Shown: positions 23,900-31,878 of the stretch, piece after piece
How positions within the stretch are numbered: the stretch's first letter is position 1
Layout of the letters: each line of letters starts with the position of its first letter
Origin: an uncultured Bacteroidales bacterium
Lineage (GTDB): Bacteria; Bacteroidota; Bacteroidia; Bacteroidales; Muribaculaceae
DNA: 40,801 bases
Assembly: GCA_946011725.1 (NCBI GenBank)
Contig: CAMGBT010000013.1
Location: 1-40,801 of the forward strand
Direction of reading: 5' to 3'
Position numbers and translations under genes: made by a program
The notes under the pieces: generated by a model
What the model saw: the letters and a program-made list of their open reading frames with translations, nothing else
The model's database searches: none
Told to the model about the DNA's origin: nothing

Positions 23900-25068
23900 G
23901 TGAAATCGATGTCGAAAAATTGTTTGGGTTTATGAGGAAGCGAAACCACGAAGTTGAGCACGGCTTTCTCCATGATTTCCAAGGTGTTAGCCTTGGCATA
24001 GGGGTTGATACGGCGCGCGGCCAACTGCTGCATCTGCGGCGAGAGAGCGCGCTCGATGGCTGCGGCGATTGCGTCGGCGCCTTCGTCGCAATGGATGACC
24101 GATTCGCCGGCCAAACGGCCTGCTTGGCGGATGCCGATGTCCACTGTGGGCGTGCCGGCCGAGGGCACTTCCACCAGCCCGCTGGAGGAGTTGCCGATGA
24201 CCACCTTCGCCGCGGTGATGGCGGCCAAGTAGCGACGCATGCCCAGCGATTTGATGGCGGTGACGCGCTCGGGGTGCGCCGCGGCATAGCGCTCAATCAG
24301 GCGAATGATGCCCATCGACCGCGGGTCGTTGTTGGGGTAGGTGATGATGCAGTGGAGCGCGGGGAAGCGGTCCAAGGCGGCCAGGAGCGCGGCGAAGCGC
24401 TCGGTGGGGTCGGCATCGTCGCAGGTGGCGGGGTGGTAAGTCACCACGGCCAAGTCGGATTCACCGCTGATATTCAGCTCGTTGCGCAGCTCCGCATCGG
24501 TGGGGAAGGGCTGTTGGAACACGTTCCACACGCCGATGGCACCGGTGCACACCACTGTGTCGGGCGCCTCGCCCATCTGAATCACGCGCCGGCGATATGG
24601 TTCGGTGGCTGTGAGGTGGAGCGAGGCTAACTTGGTGATAGCGTGGCGGATAGCATCGTCGATGGCGCCGAGGGTGATTTCGCCGCCGGCGATGTGGATG
24701 ATTGGCACGCGCATGAGCGTGGCCGCCGACGCCACCGCCAACATTTCGTAGCGGTCGCCCAAAATCACCATGGCATCGGGCTGCAATCGAGCTAACTCGC
24801 GAGCGGTGCCGGAGAGGCATTGCGCCATGGCTTCGGCGCGCGCCTGCGGCGAGTCGTCGGCGGAATCGTCCATGGCCACGGTGGCATCCACCGCGAAGCC
24901 GTCGGCCGTAATTTCGTCGATAGTGTGGCCGTAGCGCGGCAGCAAGTGCATATTCGTGGCCAAAATCTGCAACTTTATGTCGGGATTTTGGTGCAACGCC
25001 GTGGCCAAGGGCTTGAGCAAACCCCAGTCGGCCCGAGTGCTTGTGGCTATGCAAATGCTGTGATTCAT
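23893..25068 (-). CDS. Hydrolysing UDP/GDP-sugar 2-epimerase (NeuC/LegG-like)
   Basis: 391 residues. The GT-B-like epimerase fold shows ICIATSTRADWGLLKPLATAL at the start, DAMVILGDRYEMLAVASAA, PIIHIAGGEITLGAIDDAIRH, and VVIGNSSSGLVEVPSAGTPTVDIG. The second and third are typical of hydrolysing epimerases that release ManNAc or its diacetylated analogue from the nucleotide. It precedes the cytidylyltransferase with a 7-nt overlap and follows yicC by 6 nt. No condensing synthase (NeuB/LegI) is in the window, so the pathway must be completed elsewhere. Confidence 0.87.
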   Translation of the reverse strand: MNHSICIATSTRADWGLLKPLATALHQNPDIKLQILATNMHLLPRYGHTIDEITADGFAVDATVAMDDSADDSPQARAEAMAQCLSGTARELARLQPDAMVILGDRYEMLAVASAATLMRVPIIHIAGGEITLGAIDDAIRHAITKLASLHLTATEPYRRRVIQMGEAPDTVVCTGAIGVWNVFQQPFPTDAELRNELNISGESDLAVVTYHPATCDDADPTERFAALLAALDRFPALHCIITYPNNDPRSMGIIRLIERYAAAHPERVTAIKSLGMRRYLAAITAAKVVIGNSSSGLVEVPSAGTPTVDIGIRQAGRLAGESVIHCDEGADAIAAAIERALSPQMQQLAARRINPYAKANTLEIMEKAVLNFVVSLPHKPKQFFDIDFTC

Positions 25069-25074
25069 AAGCGG

Positions 25075-25953
25075 TTACATTACGTTGAGCACCTGCTCTT
25101 TGATTTGCTCGAGGAGGTCCTTCATCTTCACCACGATGCGCTGCATCTCGGCGTGGTTGCTTTTGGAGCCGAGGGTATTGATTTCGCGGCCCATTTCTTG
25201 CGAAATGAAGCCCAATTTCTTGCCTTGGCCGGGCTTACCTTCCATTGTTTCAATGAAATAGCGCAGGTGCTGAGCCAGGCGCTGGCGTTCCTCGTTCACA
25301 TCGAGTTTTTCGATGTAGAATATCATCTCCTGCTCCAAGCGGCCCTTGTCGTAGTCCACGGCGGGAATTTTCGACAGGCCGTCTTCGATGCGGGCACGAA
25401 TTTGCGGCACGCGCTCAGCCTCGAACGGCTCGATTTCTTTCAAAAGTTCGCCGATTTGGGCGATTCGCGGCGCGAAGAACTCTTCCAGACGGATGCCTTC
25501 GGCGCGGCGGTGCGCCATCAGCTGTTCCACGGCTTGGTCGGTGGCCGACAGTAGCGCGGTGCGCACTTCCTCGTTGATGTCGTCGTTGCCTTCGGTAATG
25601 AACACGTCGGGGAAGCGCATCAAAATTGAGTACCACTCTGTGGGTTCGGGGATGCCCAACTGCGCCGATGCCTGGCTAACTTGCTCTTTGTAAGCGGCTA
25701 ACGAGGCCAAATTCAGTTTGACCTGCGCCGGAGCGCCGGCCAGAGATTCCACGGTAACGGTGAGGTCGGCCTTGCCGCGCTCTAACCGAGCCGACACGCG
25801 GTTGCGCACCTCGATTTCGAGTTCGCGCAGCGATGCCGGCACACGCGTGGCCAAGTCCATCTGCTTGGAGTTGAGCGACTTAACCTCAACTGTAAATCTT
25901 TTGCATTGCACTTCGGCGGATGCTTTGCCGAAGCCTGTCATTGAAAGAAGCAT
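25075..25953 (-). CDS. yicC: YicC/YloC family endoribonuclease
   Basis: 292 residues. Starts MLLSMTGFGKASAEVQ, has VEVKSLNSKQMDLATRVP, and ends with the family hallmark FISQEMGREINTLGSKSNH followed by the terminal MKDLLEQIKEQVLNV. YicC-type proteins act on small RNA and mRNA as endoribonucleases. In many Bacteroidetes this gene is followed by gmk and nadD; here the nonulosonate trio takes that place (general knowledge, not tested). Confidence 0.95.
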   Translation of the reverse strand: MLLSMTGFGKASAEVQCKRFTVEVKSLNSKQMDLATRVPASLRELEIEVRNRVSARLERGKADLTVTVESLAGAPAQVKLNLASLAAYKEQVSQASAQLGIPEPTEWYSILMRFPDVFITEGNDDINEEVRTALLSATDQAVEQLMAHRRAEGIRLEEFFAPRIAQIGELLKEIEPFEAERVPQIRARIEDGLSKIPAVDYDKGRLEQEMIFYIEKLDVNEERQRLAQHLRYFIETMEGKPGQGKKLGFISQEMGREINTLGSKSNHAEMQRIVVKMKDLLEQIKEQVLNVM

Positions 25954-25978
25954 ATAATTGGTTGGTTATGGTTGCTGA

Positions 25979-27061
25979 TTATTGAGCGAGTTGCACTATG
26001 GCGCCGGTGGTGGGGTCGAACTGCAACGTGGCCGGTGCTTTCTTGTCGGTGAATAAGCCGGGGTCGATGCCGAACACGCAGCCGAGTTGAGCCAATGTCA
26101 CGTCGGCTTGCGCAATGGTGCGCCCTTCGTACTGCACGCTGATGCGGGCGGTGCCGGGGATTACGTATGCTACACCGTTGGTCGGGAAGCGTTTGGGCTC
26201 GCCCTTATCGGTGAGGGGCAGGCTGCCGGTCTCGAGGATTTGGACGGAGAGGGAGAGCGGAGCGCCGGCCAAGTTGTCGGCCTCGAGGATGCCTTCGTAG
26301 GGCGAGATGCGGGCGATGACTTGGCGGTCAACTTCGTCGGAGTCGGGCACGAACGAGATGGTGCGCACGTTGGTGTAGCGCTGCTCGGTGCCGGCAAACA
26401 TGGCGGTGAGAGCAGCCTCCTGTCCGGCGAGGTTGTCGAGCACCAATTGCATGGCTTGGCCATCGGCGGGCGGATTGTCGCTCTGGCCCGAGAGCAGGTC
26501 GGAACGCATGTCGCGCAGCTCGAAGATGCGCTGGGCGGCCAACTCGGCTCGCTTGGACACCGACGACGAGCGCACCATATCTTGGGTCATGGCTTGGCGT
26601 GCGGCCTCGGTTTCCAGCGGGGTGGGGGCGGCGGCTTGCGCGGTGGGCAGCTCCGGTTGCGCCTGCTCGGCCACCTCTTCGGTGTTGATGGTGAGCGGAC
26701 GGCCGTCGGCGGTGAGCAGCATGGTCACCCCGGAGCCGTTCTTGAATTGCACCTGCCACTGGTTGGAGGTGTCGGCGATGCCGCGGGTGGCGATGGTGAT
26801 GGAGCGAACGCTCACGGTGGTGCTCTCCTCGGTGATGGCATCGGTGATGGCCAAGTGGCGGCGCGCATAGTTGTGGAACTCGCCCGGCACGCGGTGCACG
26901 TGCTCGGTTTCGATGGTGATGTCCACGGCGGTGGTGGGCAGCGAGTACACCAGCGCGTACTCGTTGGCACGGGTGGCGGTGAACTGGCGGGTGCTTTGCG
27001 CCGCGGAGCTCAGCGGCAGCATGGCCGCTATCGAAAGTGCTAAATAGCTGAGTATCTTCAT
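25979..27061 (-). CDS. DUF4831 family secreted protein
   Basis: 360 residues with a signal peptide (MKILSYLALSIAAMLPLSSAAQ). The body begins ANEYALVYSLPTTAVDITIETEHVHRVPGEFHNYARRHL, the pattern of the Bacteroidetes DUF4831 family, and continues through FELRDMRSDLLSGQSDNPPADG and ERYTNVRTISFVPD. The function of the family is unknown; export to the periplasm or outer membrane is expected. It lies 16 nt after nnr and 25 nt before yicC on the same strand. No cysteine follows the signal peptide, so it is probably not a lipoprotein. Confidence 0.8.
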   Translation of the reverse strand: MKILSYLALSIAAMLPLSSAAQSTRQFTATRANEYALVYSLPTTAVDITIETEHVHRVPGEFHNYARRHLAITDAITEESTTVSVRSITIATRGIADTSNQWQVQFKNGSGVTMLLTADGRPLTINTEEVAEQAQPELPTAQAAAPTPLETEAARQAMTQDMVRSSSVSKRAELAAQRIFELRDMRSDLLSGQSDNPPADGQAMQLVLDNLAGQEAALTAMFAGTEQRYTNVRTISFVPDSDEVDRQVIARISPYEGILEADNLAGAPLSLSVQILETGSLPLTDKGEPKRFPTNGVAYVIPGTARISVQYEGRTIAQADVTLAQLGCVFGIDPGLFTDKKAPATLQFDPTTGAIVQLAQ

Positions 27062-27077
27062 AATATCAGGAGTGAGG

Positions 27078-28607
27078 TTATTCGATTATGGATTTGATGG
27101 CACGGCCGATTTGGTCCACCACATCGGAGGCGGTCACGCCGTAGGTGCCGTGGATTTGGGCGGCCAACTCGCCGGCGAGGCCGTGGACGTAGGGGGCGGC
27201 GAAGGCGGCAAATTCGGGCACCATGCCACGGGCCATGAACGAGGCCAGCAGGCCGGTGAGCACGTCGCCGGTGCCGCCCGTGGCCAGCGCAGGAGTGCCG
27301 GTGGGGTTGAAGTACACCTTGCCGTCGGGACGGATGATGGCGGTGTAACGGCCTTTCAGTATGATGATTACCTGCCGCTCGGAGGCCACTTCGATGGCGC
27401 GCAGCAGGCGCGCATATGACGAGGGCTGACGGCCGAACAGGCGGTCGAACTCGCCCACGTGCGGCGTCAAAATCGACATCACCGGGATGTGGTTCATCAT
27501 GTCGGGGCGAATCGACAGGCAGTTGAGCGCGTCGGCGTCCAATATCAGCGGGCGCGATTGAGCGTTGGCCAGTTTGAGGAACGATTCCAACGCGTTGATG
27601 GTTTCATCGGCGGTGCCCAGGCCCGGGCCGATGGCCACCGACTGGAAGTCGTGCTTGAGCTCGATTTCGGTGATGCATACATCGCCGGGGTCGCAGTCAA
27701 ACAGGGCGCACGGCACGGAATTCTGCATGGTGAAATAGCCCACGCGCGGCGAGTGCACCGTCACCTTGCCGCAGCCGCCGCGCAATGCGCTACGTGCTGC
27801 CAACACGGCCGCGCCCATCATGCCGTAGCTGCCGGCAAAGAGGATAGTGCTACCAGCGTCGGTCTTCGATTCGAACGGGTCGCGCGGCCGCAGCACGTGT
27901 TTGATGTCGTTGCGCTCCAACACGCGAAACATCCACGGCGCCGTCTTGATGGCCTTCGCCGAGTAGTCCACCGGCACCACTTTCCACGTGCCCAGCAGTT
28001 CGTGGTTCTCGCGCATAAAGAACGCCACTCGCGGCATGCCAACGGCCAACGTTACGTTGGCATGAATGATATTGCGGCTGATCATACATTCCACCGCATC
28101 CACAATCAAGCCAGAGGGCACATCGATGGCGATGATTCGCTTGGCATTTTCGTTGATATAACGCACGATGCTCTGGTAGCCACCCGGCAGTGGGGTGGTG
28201 CGCTCGGTGCCGAAGATGCCGTCGATCACGGTCACGTCTTCGCTGATGTCGGGCATGGCAAACTGCAGCTCGGTGATTTCGTTCACCGAATCCTCGCCGC
28301 AGTCGTTGCGCATGGTCTCCAACATCTGCTTGCACACCGCTGTGAGGCGCTTGCCGCCGATGTTAAACAGTATCACCTGCGGCTTGTAGCCCTGCATGCT
28401 CAGCTGTCGCGCCGCCGACAGTGCGTAGGCGCCGCACCGCTCCGGCCCGGCAAACATCACCATCCGATGCTCCGGAACCATCGACGTTATAATCTCCGAG
28501 GCGAGCGATTCGCCCACAGCTTCTACAAACTGCGATTCCGTCATGCCGCTCTCGCGCAGCGTGAATTCGTAGATTTGATTGATTTCGTGAGTGGAAAATA
28601 TCTTCAT
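27078..28607 (-). CDS. nnr: Bifunctional NAD(P)H-hydrate repair enzyme (epimerase + ADP-dependent dehydratase)
   Basis: 509 residues, the fused length. The N-terminal NnrE/YjeF epimerase domain (1 to about 220) has VTVIDGIFGTERTTPLPGG and IAIDVPSGL. The C-terminal ribokinase-like NnrD domain (about 235-509) has ILFAGSYGMMGAAVLAARSALRGGCGKVTV, LTPHVGEFDRLFG and the anion-hole motif LATGGTGDVLTGLLA. The enzyme restores damaged NAD(P)H hydrates to usable NAD(P)H using ADP. It is the first gene of the long minus-strand run and is divergent from the Ca2+/Na+ antiporter. Confidence 0.95.
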   Translation of the reverse strand: MKIFSTHEINQIYEFTLRESGMTESQFVEAVGESLASEIITSMVPEHRMVMFAGPERCGAYALSAARQLSMQGYKPQVILFNIGGKRLTAVCKQMLETMRNDCGEDSVNEITELQFAMPDISEDVTVIDGIFGTERTTPLPGGYQSIVRYINENAKRIIAIDVPSGLIVDAVECMISRNIIHANVTLAVGMPRVAFFMRENHELLGTWKVVPVDYSAKAIKTAPWMFRVLERNDIKHVLRPRDPFESKTDAGSTILFAGSYGMMGAAVLAARSALRGGCGKVTVHSPRVGYFTMQNSVPCALFDCDPGDVCITEIELKHDFQSVAIGPGLGTADETINALESFLKLANAQSRPLILDADALNCLSIRPDMMNHIPVMSILTPHVGEFDRLFGRQPSSYARLLRAIEVASERQVIIILKGRYTAIIRPDGKVYFNPTGTPALATGGTGDVLTGLLASFMARGMVPEFAAFAAPYVHGLAGELAAQIHGTYGVTASDVVDQIGRAIKSIIE

Positions 28608-28632
28608 TTTCGTATCTTCGTATATTATTTTG

Positions 28633-28640
28633 CAAAGTTA
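28633..28640 (-). promoter_or_regulatory. -7 box upstream of nnr
   Basis: Minus-strand TAACTTTG, ending 25 nt before the nnr ATG. The -33 region shows no clear TTTG. As the only such box above the 12-kb run down to the transglutaminase gene, it may drive the whole unit. Confidence 0.5.
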
Positions 28641-28683
28641 CGGAATTTTTGTCAATGATAGCGGCTGTTTTGGCGATTTTTAC

Positions 28684-28691
28684 TAACTTTG
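28684..28691 (+). promoter_or_regulatory. -7 box upstream of the antiporter gene
   Basis: Plus-strand TAACTTTG, 31 nt before the ATG at 28723, so the two divergent promoters are about 45 nt apart. No good -33 element at the usual spacing. Confidence 0.5.
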
Positions 28692-28722
28692 TAGCCGAAA
28701 TTTTTTAAATAACAGCACATTT

Positions 28723-29694
28723 ATGATATATATTTACTTAATAATAGGGTTGGCACTGCTTTTGACCGGTGCAAATTACTTGGTAGAATCATCCGTGGCC
28801 ATTGCCCGCCGCGCTCACTTGTCGAACTTCGTCATTGGCCTTACGATCGTGGGCATGGGCACATCCGCGCCCGAACTGCTCATCTCACTCTCCGGCGCAC
28901 TCAGCGGCCACGGCGACTTGGCCGTGGGTAATGTCATCGGTTCGAATATCACCAATGTGCTGCTCATTTTGGGCGCCACCGCCGCCATCGCCCCGTTTGC
29001 CTTCGATCGCGACACCTATCGCCGCGACTTGCCGTTTGCGCTGTTCGCCTCGCTGATGCTGTTAGTGTTGGCCAACGATAGCTTGCTCTTCGGAGCTGAC
29101 GCCAACTCGCTCTCGCGCTTCGACGGCATACTGCTGTTGCTGCTGTTCGCCTCGTATATGTTCTACGTGGTGCGCAACGACCGCAAGAAAGCCGCCTCCG
29201 AGCCGGAGGAAGAACCACAACCGTCGGCGCTGGCGCGCCTGCACCCCGCCTTGCTGTGGGGCATCGCAGTGGTGTCGCTCGGCGGGCTGATTGGCGGCGG
29301 ACAACTCTTCCTCAAAGGCGCCGTGGCCTGCGCCAAAGAATGGGGCCTGAGCGAAGCCGCCATCGCCATCACCATCGTGGCCGTGGGCACTTCACTGCCC
29401 GAACTCATCACCTCCATCGTGGCCGCCTGCAAGCGCAACGCCCAATTAGCCATGGGCAACGTGCTCGGCTCCAACCTCTTTAACATCCTGATGATCATGG
29501 GCATATCCTCCGTGACCGCCCCCATCACCATCAGCGTGGTGGGCATGCTCGACTACCTGATGATGCTTATCTCACTCGCCATGGTATTCGTATTCGTCTT
29601 CACCTTCGGCGTCCGCCGCTTCGACCGCATCGAAGGCCTCATCCTCCTCCTGACCTACCTCGCCTACACCACCTACCTCCTCACCATGGCCTAA
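28723..29694 (+). CDS. Calcium/sodium antiporter, YrbG/CaCA family
   Basis: 323 residues with about ten membrane segments. The two inverted alpha repeats of the CaCA superfamily are intact: VGMGTSAPELLISLSGA with VGNVIGSNITNVLLILG in the first half, and VAVGTSLPELITSIVAA with MGNVLGSNLFNILMIMG in the second. The Glu in each SAPEL/SLPEL motif and the Ser/Asn in GSN coordinate the ions. The central loop (about 150-170) is acidic and cytoplasmic. It stands alone on the plus strand, divergent from nnr and convergent with the META lipoprotein gene. Confidence 0.93.
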   Translation: MIYIYLIIGLALLLTGANYLVESSVAIARRAHLSNFVIGLTIVGMGTSAPELLISLSGALSGHGDLAVGNVIGSNITNVLLILGATAAIAPFAFDRDTYRRDLPFALFASLMLLVLANDSLLFGADANSLSRFDGILLLLLFASYMFYVVRNDRKKAASEPEEEPQPSALARLHPALLWGIAVVSLGGLIGGGQLFLKGAVACAKEWGLSEAAIAITIVAVGTSLPELITSIVAACKRNAQLAMGNVLGSNLFNILMIMGISSVTAPITISVVGMLDYLMMLISLAMVFVFVFTFGVRRFDRIEGLILLLTYLAYTTYLLTMA

Positions 29695-29848
29695 CCGCCG
29701 CGCCCGCTGTGCCGCCGGCCACGCGCGGCCGCGGTGGGTTCTGTGGCGAGGCGGAAGACGAGCTGCGGCGCGCGCGGAGCCTTTTTTGAACCTGCTGCGA
29801 GCTCTTGCTCGCGCGTTGGCTGTGCCGCTTGCCGTGCCGCCAAATGGG

Positions 29849-29887
29849 CCGCACCCCCGCACCCTATGGAAGGGTGCGGGGGTGCGG
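29849..29887. terminator. 16-bp GC hairpin between convergent genes
   Basis: CCGCACCCCCGCACCC (29849-29864) pairs perfectly with 29872-29887 across the 7-nt loop TATGGAA. It separates the antiporter (ends 29694) and the META gene (ends 29912). No T-tract. The rest of 29695-29911 is GC-rich with short self-complementary stretches and no gene. Confidence 0.6.
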
Positions 29888-29911
29888 GTTGTATGGTTAC
29901 CGAGGCGGGTC

Positions 29912-30916
29912 TTATTCTTCGGTGTCGAGGCCGTCGAGGGGGAGGCGGCGGAGGGTGAGCAGGGCCACGCCTTGGTCGTCGAGGATGACCACGCGGTCAT
30001 GGCCTTGGGGGGCGGCGGTGTAGGCTTGTTCGAGGGCCACGAGCATGGCGGTTTCTTGTGCGGTGTGGGGGCAGGCCATGCGGGTAACGCCTAAGTTGCT
30101 GAAGTCTACGGCGTTGCCGATGCGGTGGTCGAGATAGATGTCGCCGTTGAAGTAGTTGCATCCGGTGTTACCGTGGATTCGGTGTTGGTTGATGTCGATG
30201 AAGAGGGTGGCTTCGACTTCGAGTTGGTCGAGGCCGTTGATGGCGTCCACGGCCCAGTTGCCGTTGAGGAAGGAGAGGTCGCCACGGCGCAAGCGCATGA
30301 TTGACTGGTTGTTATGGCATACGTCGAGGAATGTCTCCGGGCCGTTGTGCGAAATTTTGAGGCGGATGTTTTCGGTGCCGAGGGCCACGTTGATTTCGTG
30401 GTCGAATTGCACTTCGGCGCAGTATTTCATGGTGGAAGCGCCGGGGCCGAGGATGAGCTGGTCTTTGTCGGTGAGGGAGAACGAGCCGGTGAGGTTGTTG
30501 CAGCCGTTGTAGGCGTAGAACATACCGGTGGAGGGCTCGAAGATGATGTAGGGCATGTCTTCGTCGCGGTCGATGGCGGTGTCACCCACGGAGATGATGA
30601 CCCATTCGCCGGCGATTTCGCGAGCGATTTCAGTGTCGGGCAGGTCGGCGGGCTCGGGCAATTGCGACTGCGGTTCGGCGGGCTGTTCGGCGGCTGTGTC
30701 AACGGGCGCTTGTTCGGGTTGGGGCGCGGGCTGAGCGGCTTCGGCGGACTGAGCGGGGGTGAAGGCCTGTTCGGGTGTGGTGGCCGGTTGGGCGGGTGTG
30801 GTGGTTTGAGTGGTGGCACCTTGGTCACCGCGGATTTTTTCGGCGTTAGAGAAGATGGAGCATGAGCAGGTGCATGCTGCCAAGGCTATGATTGCGGAAA
30901 TGAGTGAGTATTTCAT
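29912..30916 (-). CDS. META/HslJ-domain lipoprotein
   Basis: 334 residues. A lipoprotein signal (IIALAACTCSCS) is followed by a low-complexity linker of about 70 residues rich in Gln, Pro, Ala, Thr and Glu. Two META-type domains follow, each with a Trp start and an NGCN/TGCN motif: GEWVIISVGDT...YNGCNNLTGSFSL (about 100-215) and GNWAVDAINGL...GNTGCNYFNGDIYL (about 217-325). Members such as HslJ are heat- or stress-related envelope proteins with no catalytic activity shown. The linker would let the domains reach away from the membrane. No -7 box was found in its upstream region, so it may be read from rpsO. Confidence 0.85.
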   Translation of the reverse strand: MKYSLISAIIALAACTCSCSIFSNAEKIRGDQGATTQTTTPAQPATTPEQAFTPAQSAEAAQPAPQPEQAPVDTAAEQPAEPQSQLPEPADLPDTEIAREIAGEWVIISVGDTAIDRDEDMPYIIFEPSTGMFYAYNGCNNLTGSFSLTDKDQLILGPGASTMKYCAEVQFDHEINVALGTENIRLKISHNGPETFLDVCHNNQSIMRLRRGDLSFLNGNWAVDAINGLDQLEVEATLFIDINQHRIHGNTGCNYFNGDIYLDHRIGNAVDFSNLGVTRMACPHTAQETAMLVALEQAYTAAPQGHDRVVILDDQGVALLTLRRLPLDGLDTEE

Positions 30917-30926
30917 AATTCTTTTT

Positions 30927-30990
30927 TAGGTAAGAGTGGAGAGGTAAGGGGTAAGAGGTAAGAATGGATGGGTAAGAGGGAGGAGTGGGG
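30927..30990 (-). repeat. CTTACC-rich pyrimidine tract upstream of the META gene
   Basis: On the minus strand the leader has several CTTACC or CTTACCC units separated by CT-rich spacers, giving a strongly one-sided pyrimidine run before the RBS-poor start region. The 240-nt gap 30917-31156 otherwise holds only the rpsO terminator-like hairpin. Confidence 0.4.
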
Positions 30991-31063
30991 GCGGGGGTAG
31001 GGCGGTCAAGCGCGTTTTATTATGAAGGGGGGTGGCGCGGGTTGGCGCGTGGTGCGATTTTGT

Positions 31064-31107
31064 TGAAAACGGGCCGCGTCATACCCCATTGAGGGATGAT
31101 GCGACCC
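31064..31107 (-). terminator. Terminator-like hairpin after rpsO
   Basis: On the minus strand GGGTCGCATCAT (31107-31096) pairs with ATGACGCGGCCC (31082-31071), with one wobble and one mismatch, and is followed by CGTTTTC. It starts 50 nt after the rpsO stop. Confidence 0.5.
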
Positions 31108-31156
31108 GTGATTGGTTGTCGGTGTGCGCAACGATTCCGTCGTGGTTCGAGCGGAA

Positions 31157-31432
31157 TTATTTGCGGATACCGAGTTCTTTTTGAGCGATGATGGCGCGGT
31201 AGCGGGTGATGTCCTTGCGCATGAGGTAGTCAAGGAGGCGACGACGCTTACCAACGAGCATCTTCAGAGCGCGCTCAGTTGTATGATCTTTGTGATTTGA
31301 CTTGAGGTGTTCAGTCAAATGAGCGATACGGATGGAGAATAATGCAATCTGGGCTTCAGGTGAGCCAGTGTCAGTCTTGCTCTTACCGTACTTCTCGAAG
31401 ATCTGTACTTTTTCTTCAGAACTTAAGTGCAT
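31157..31432 (-). CDS. rpsO: 30S ribosomal protein S15
   Basis: 91 residues. The sequence is S15 throughout: KYGKSKTDTGSPEAQIALFS, IRIAHLTEHLKSNHKDH, and RALKMLVGKRRRLLDYLMRKD. It binds 16S rRNA early in assembly of the small-subunit platform. It stands as a single gene with its own promoter and terminator-like hairpin. The leader of about 40 nt is short for an autoregulatory pseudoknot like that of E. coli. Confidence 0.98.
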   Translation of the reverse strand: MHLSSEEKVQIFEKYGKSKTDTGSPEAQIALFSIRIAHLTEHLKSNHKDHTTERALKMLVGKRRRLLDYLMRKDITRYRAIIAQKELGIRK

Positions 31433-31479
31433 TCTTGGAAGTTTTTAAGTGGTTAATAATATATTTTTGAAATCGGGTG

Positions 31480-31511
31480 CAAAGTTAGCAAAAATTTTGC
31501 AGATATGCAAA
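31480..31511 (-). promoter_or_regulatory. rpsO promoter
   Basis: Minus-strand TTTG (31508-31511) is 20 nt before TAACTTTG (31480-31487), with the ATG 48 nt downstream. Full consensus form. Confidence 0.7.
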
Positions 31512-31525
31512 TAAAAAATGCGGAA

Positions 31526-31861
31526 TTAGTCTTTAGCGGAGCGTTCGCGCACGGGATTGCGGTAGTAGAGCTTGCCGTCGATGTACTCTTGTGTGGCGAT
31601 CAGAGTGGGTTTGGGCAGCTTTTCGTAGTAGCGCGAGATTTCGATTTGCTCGCGGTTTTCGGTCACTTCTTCGAGGTTGTCGTTGAGCGAGGCAAACTCT
31701 TGAAGCTTTTTTTCGAGGTCGTCGCGCATGGCGCCGGCGATTTGGTTAGCGCGTTTGGCAATGATGCAGACGGTTTCGTAGATGTTGCCGGTGGGCTCGG
31801 CGAGTTCCACCAAGTCGCGGGTTACGGTGTTAAGCGGAGCGTTAGATTTCTTGTAGTCCAT
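31526..31861 (-). CDS. rpoZ: RNA polymerase omega/Rpb6-like subunit
   Basis: 111 residues, longer than E. coli omega. The core VTRDLVELAEPTGNIYETVCIIAKRANQI corresponds to the omega/Rpb6 helix pair, and the C-terminal part (KLPKPTLIATQEYIDGKLYYR) is the form usual in Bacteroidetes. Omega helps fold and hold the beta-prime subunit. It follows bamD by 17 nt, a conserved neighbourhood in this phylum, and no separate promoter was seen. Confidence 0.85.
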   Translation of the reverse strand: MDYKKSNAPLNTVTRDLVELAEPTGNIYETVCIIAKRANQIAGAMRDDLEKKLQEFASLNDNLEEVTENREQIEISRYYEKLPKPTLIATQEYIDGKLYYRNPVRERSAKD

Positions 31862-31878
31862 TTGCCGTTAGATGTATT

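Noticed and set aside
22134-25068. A complete sialic or legionaminic acid pathway
   Set aside because: No NeuB/LegI synthase, dehydratase, aminotransferase or acetyltransferase is present in the window.
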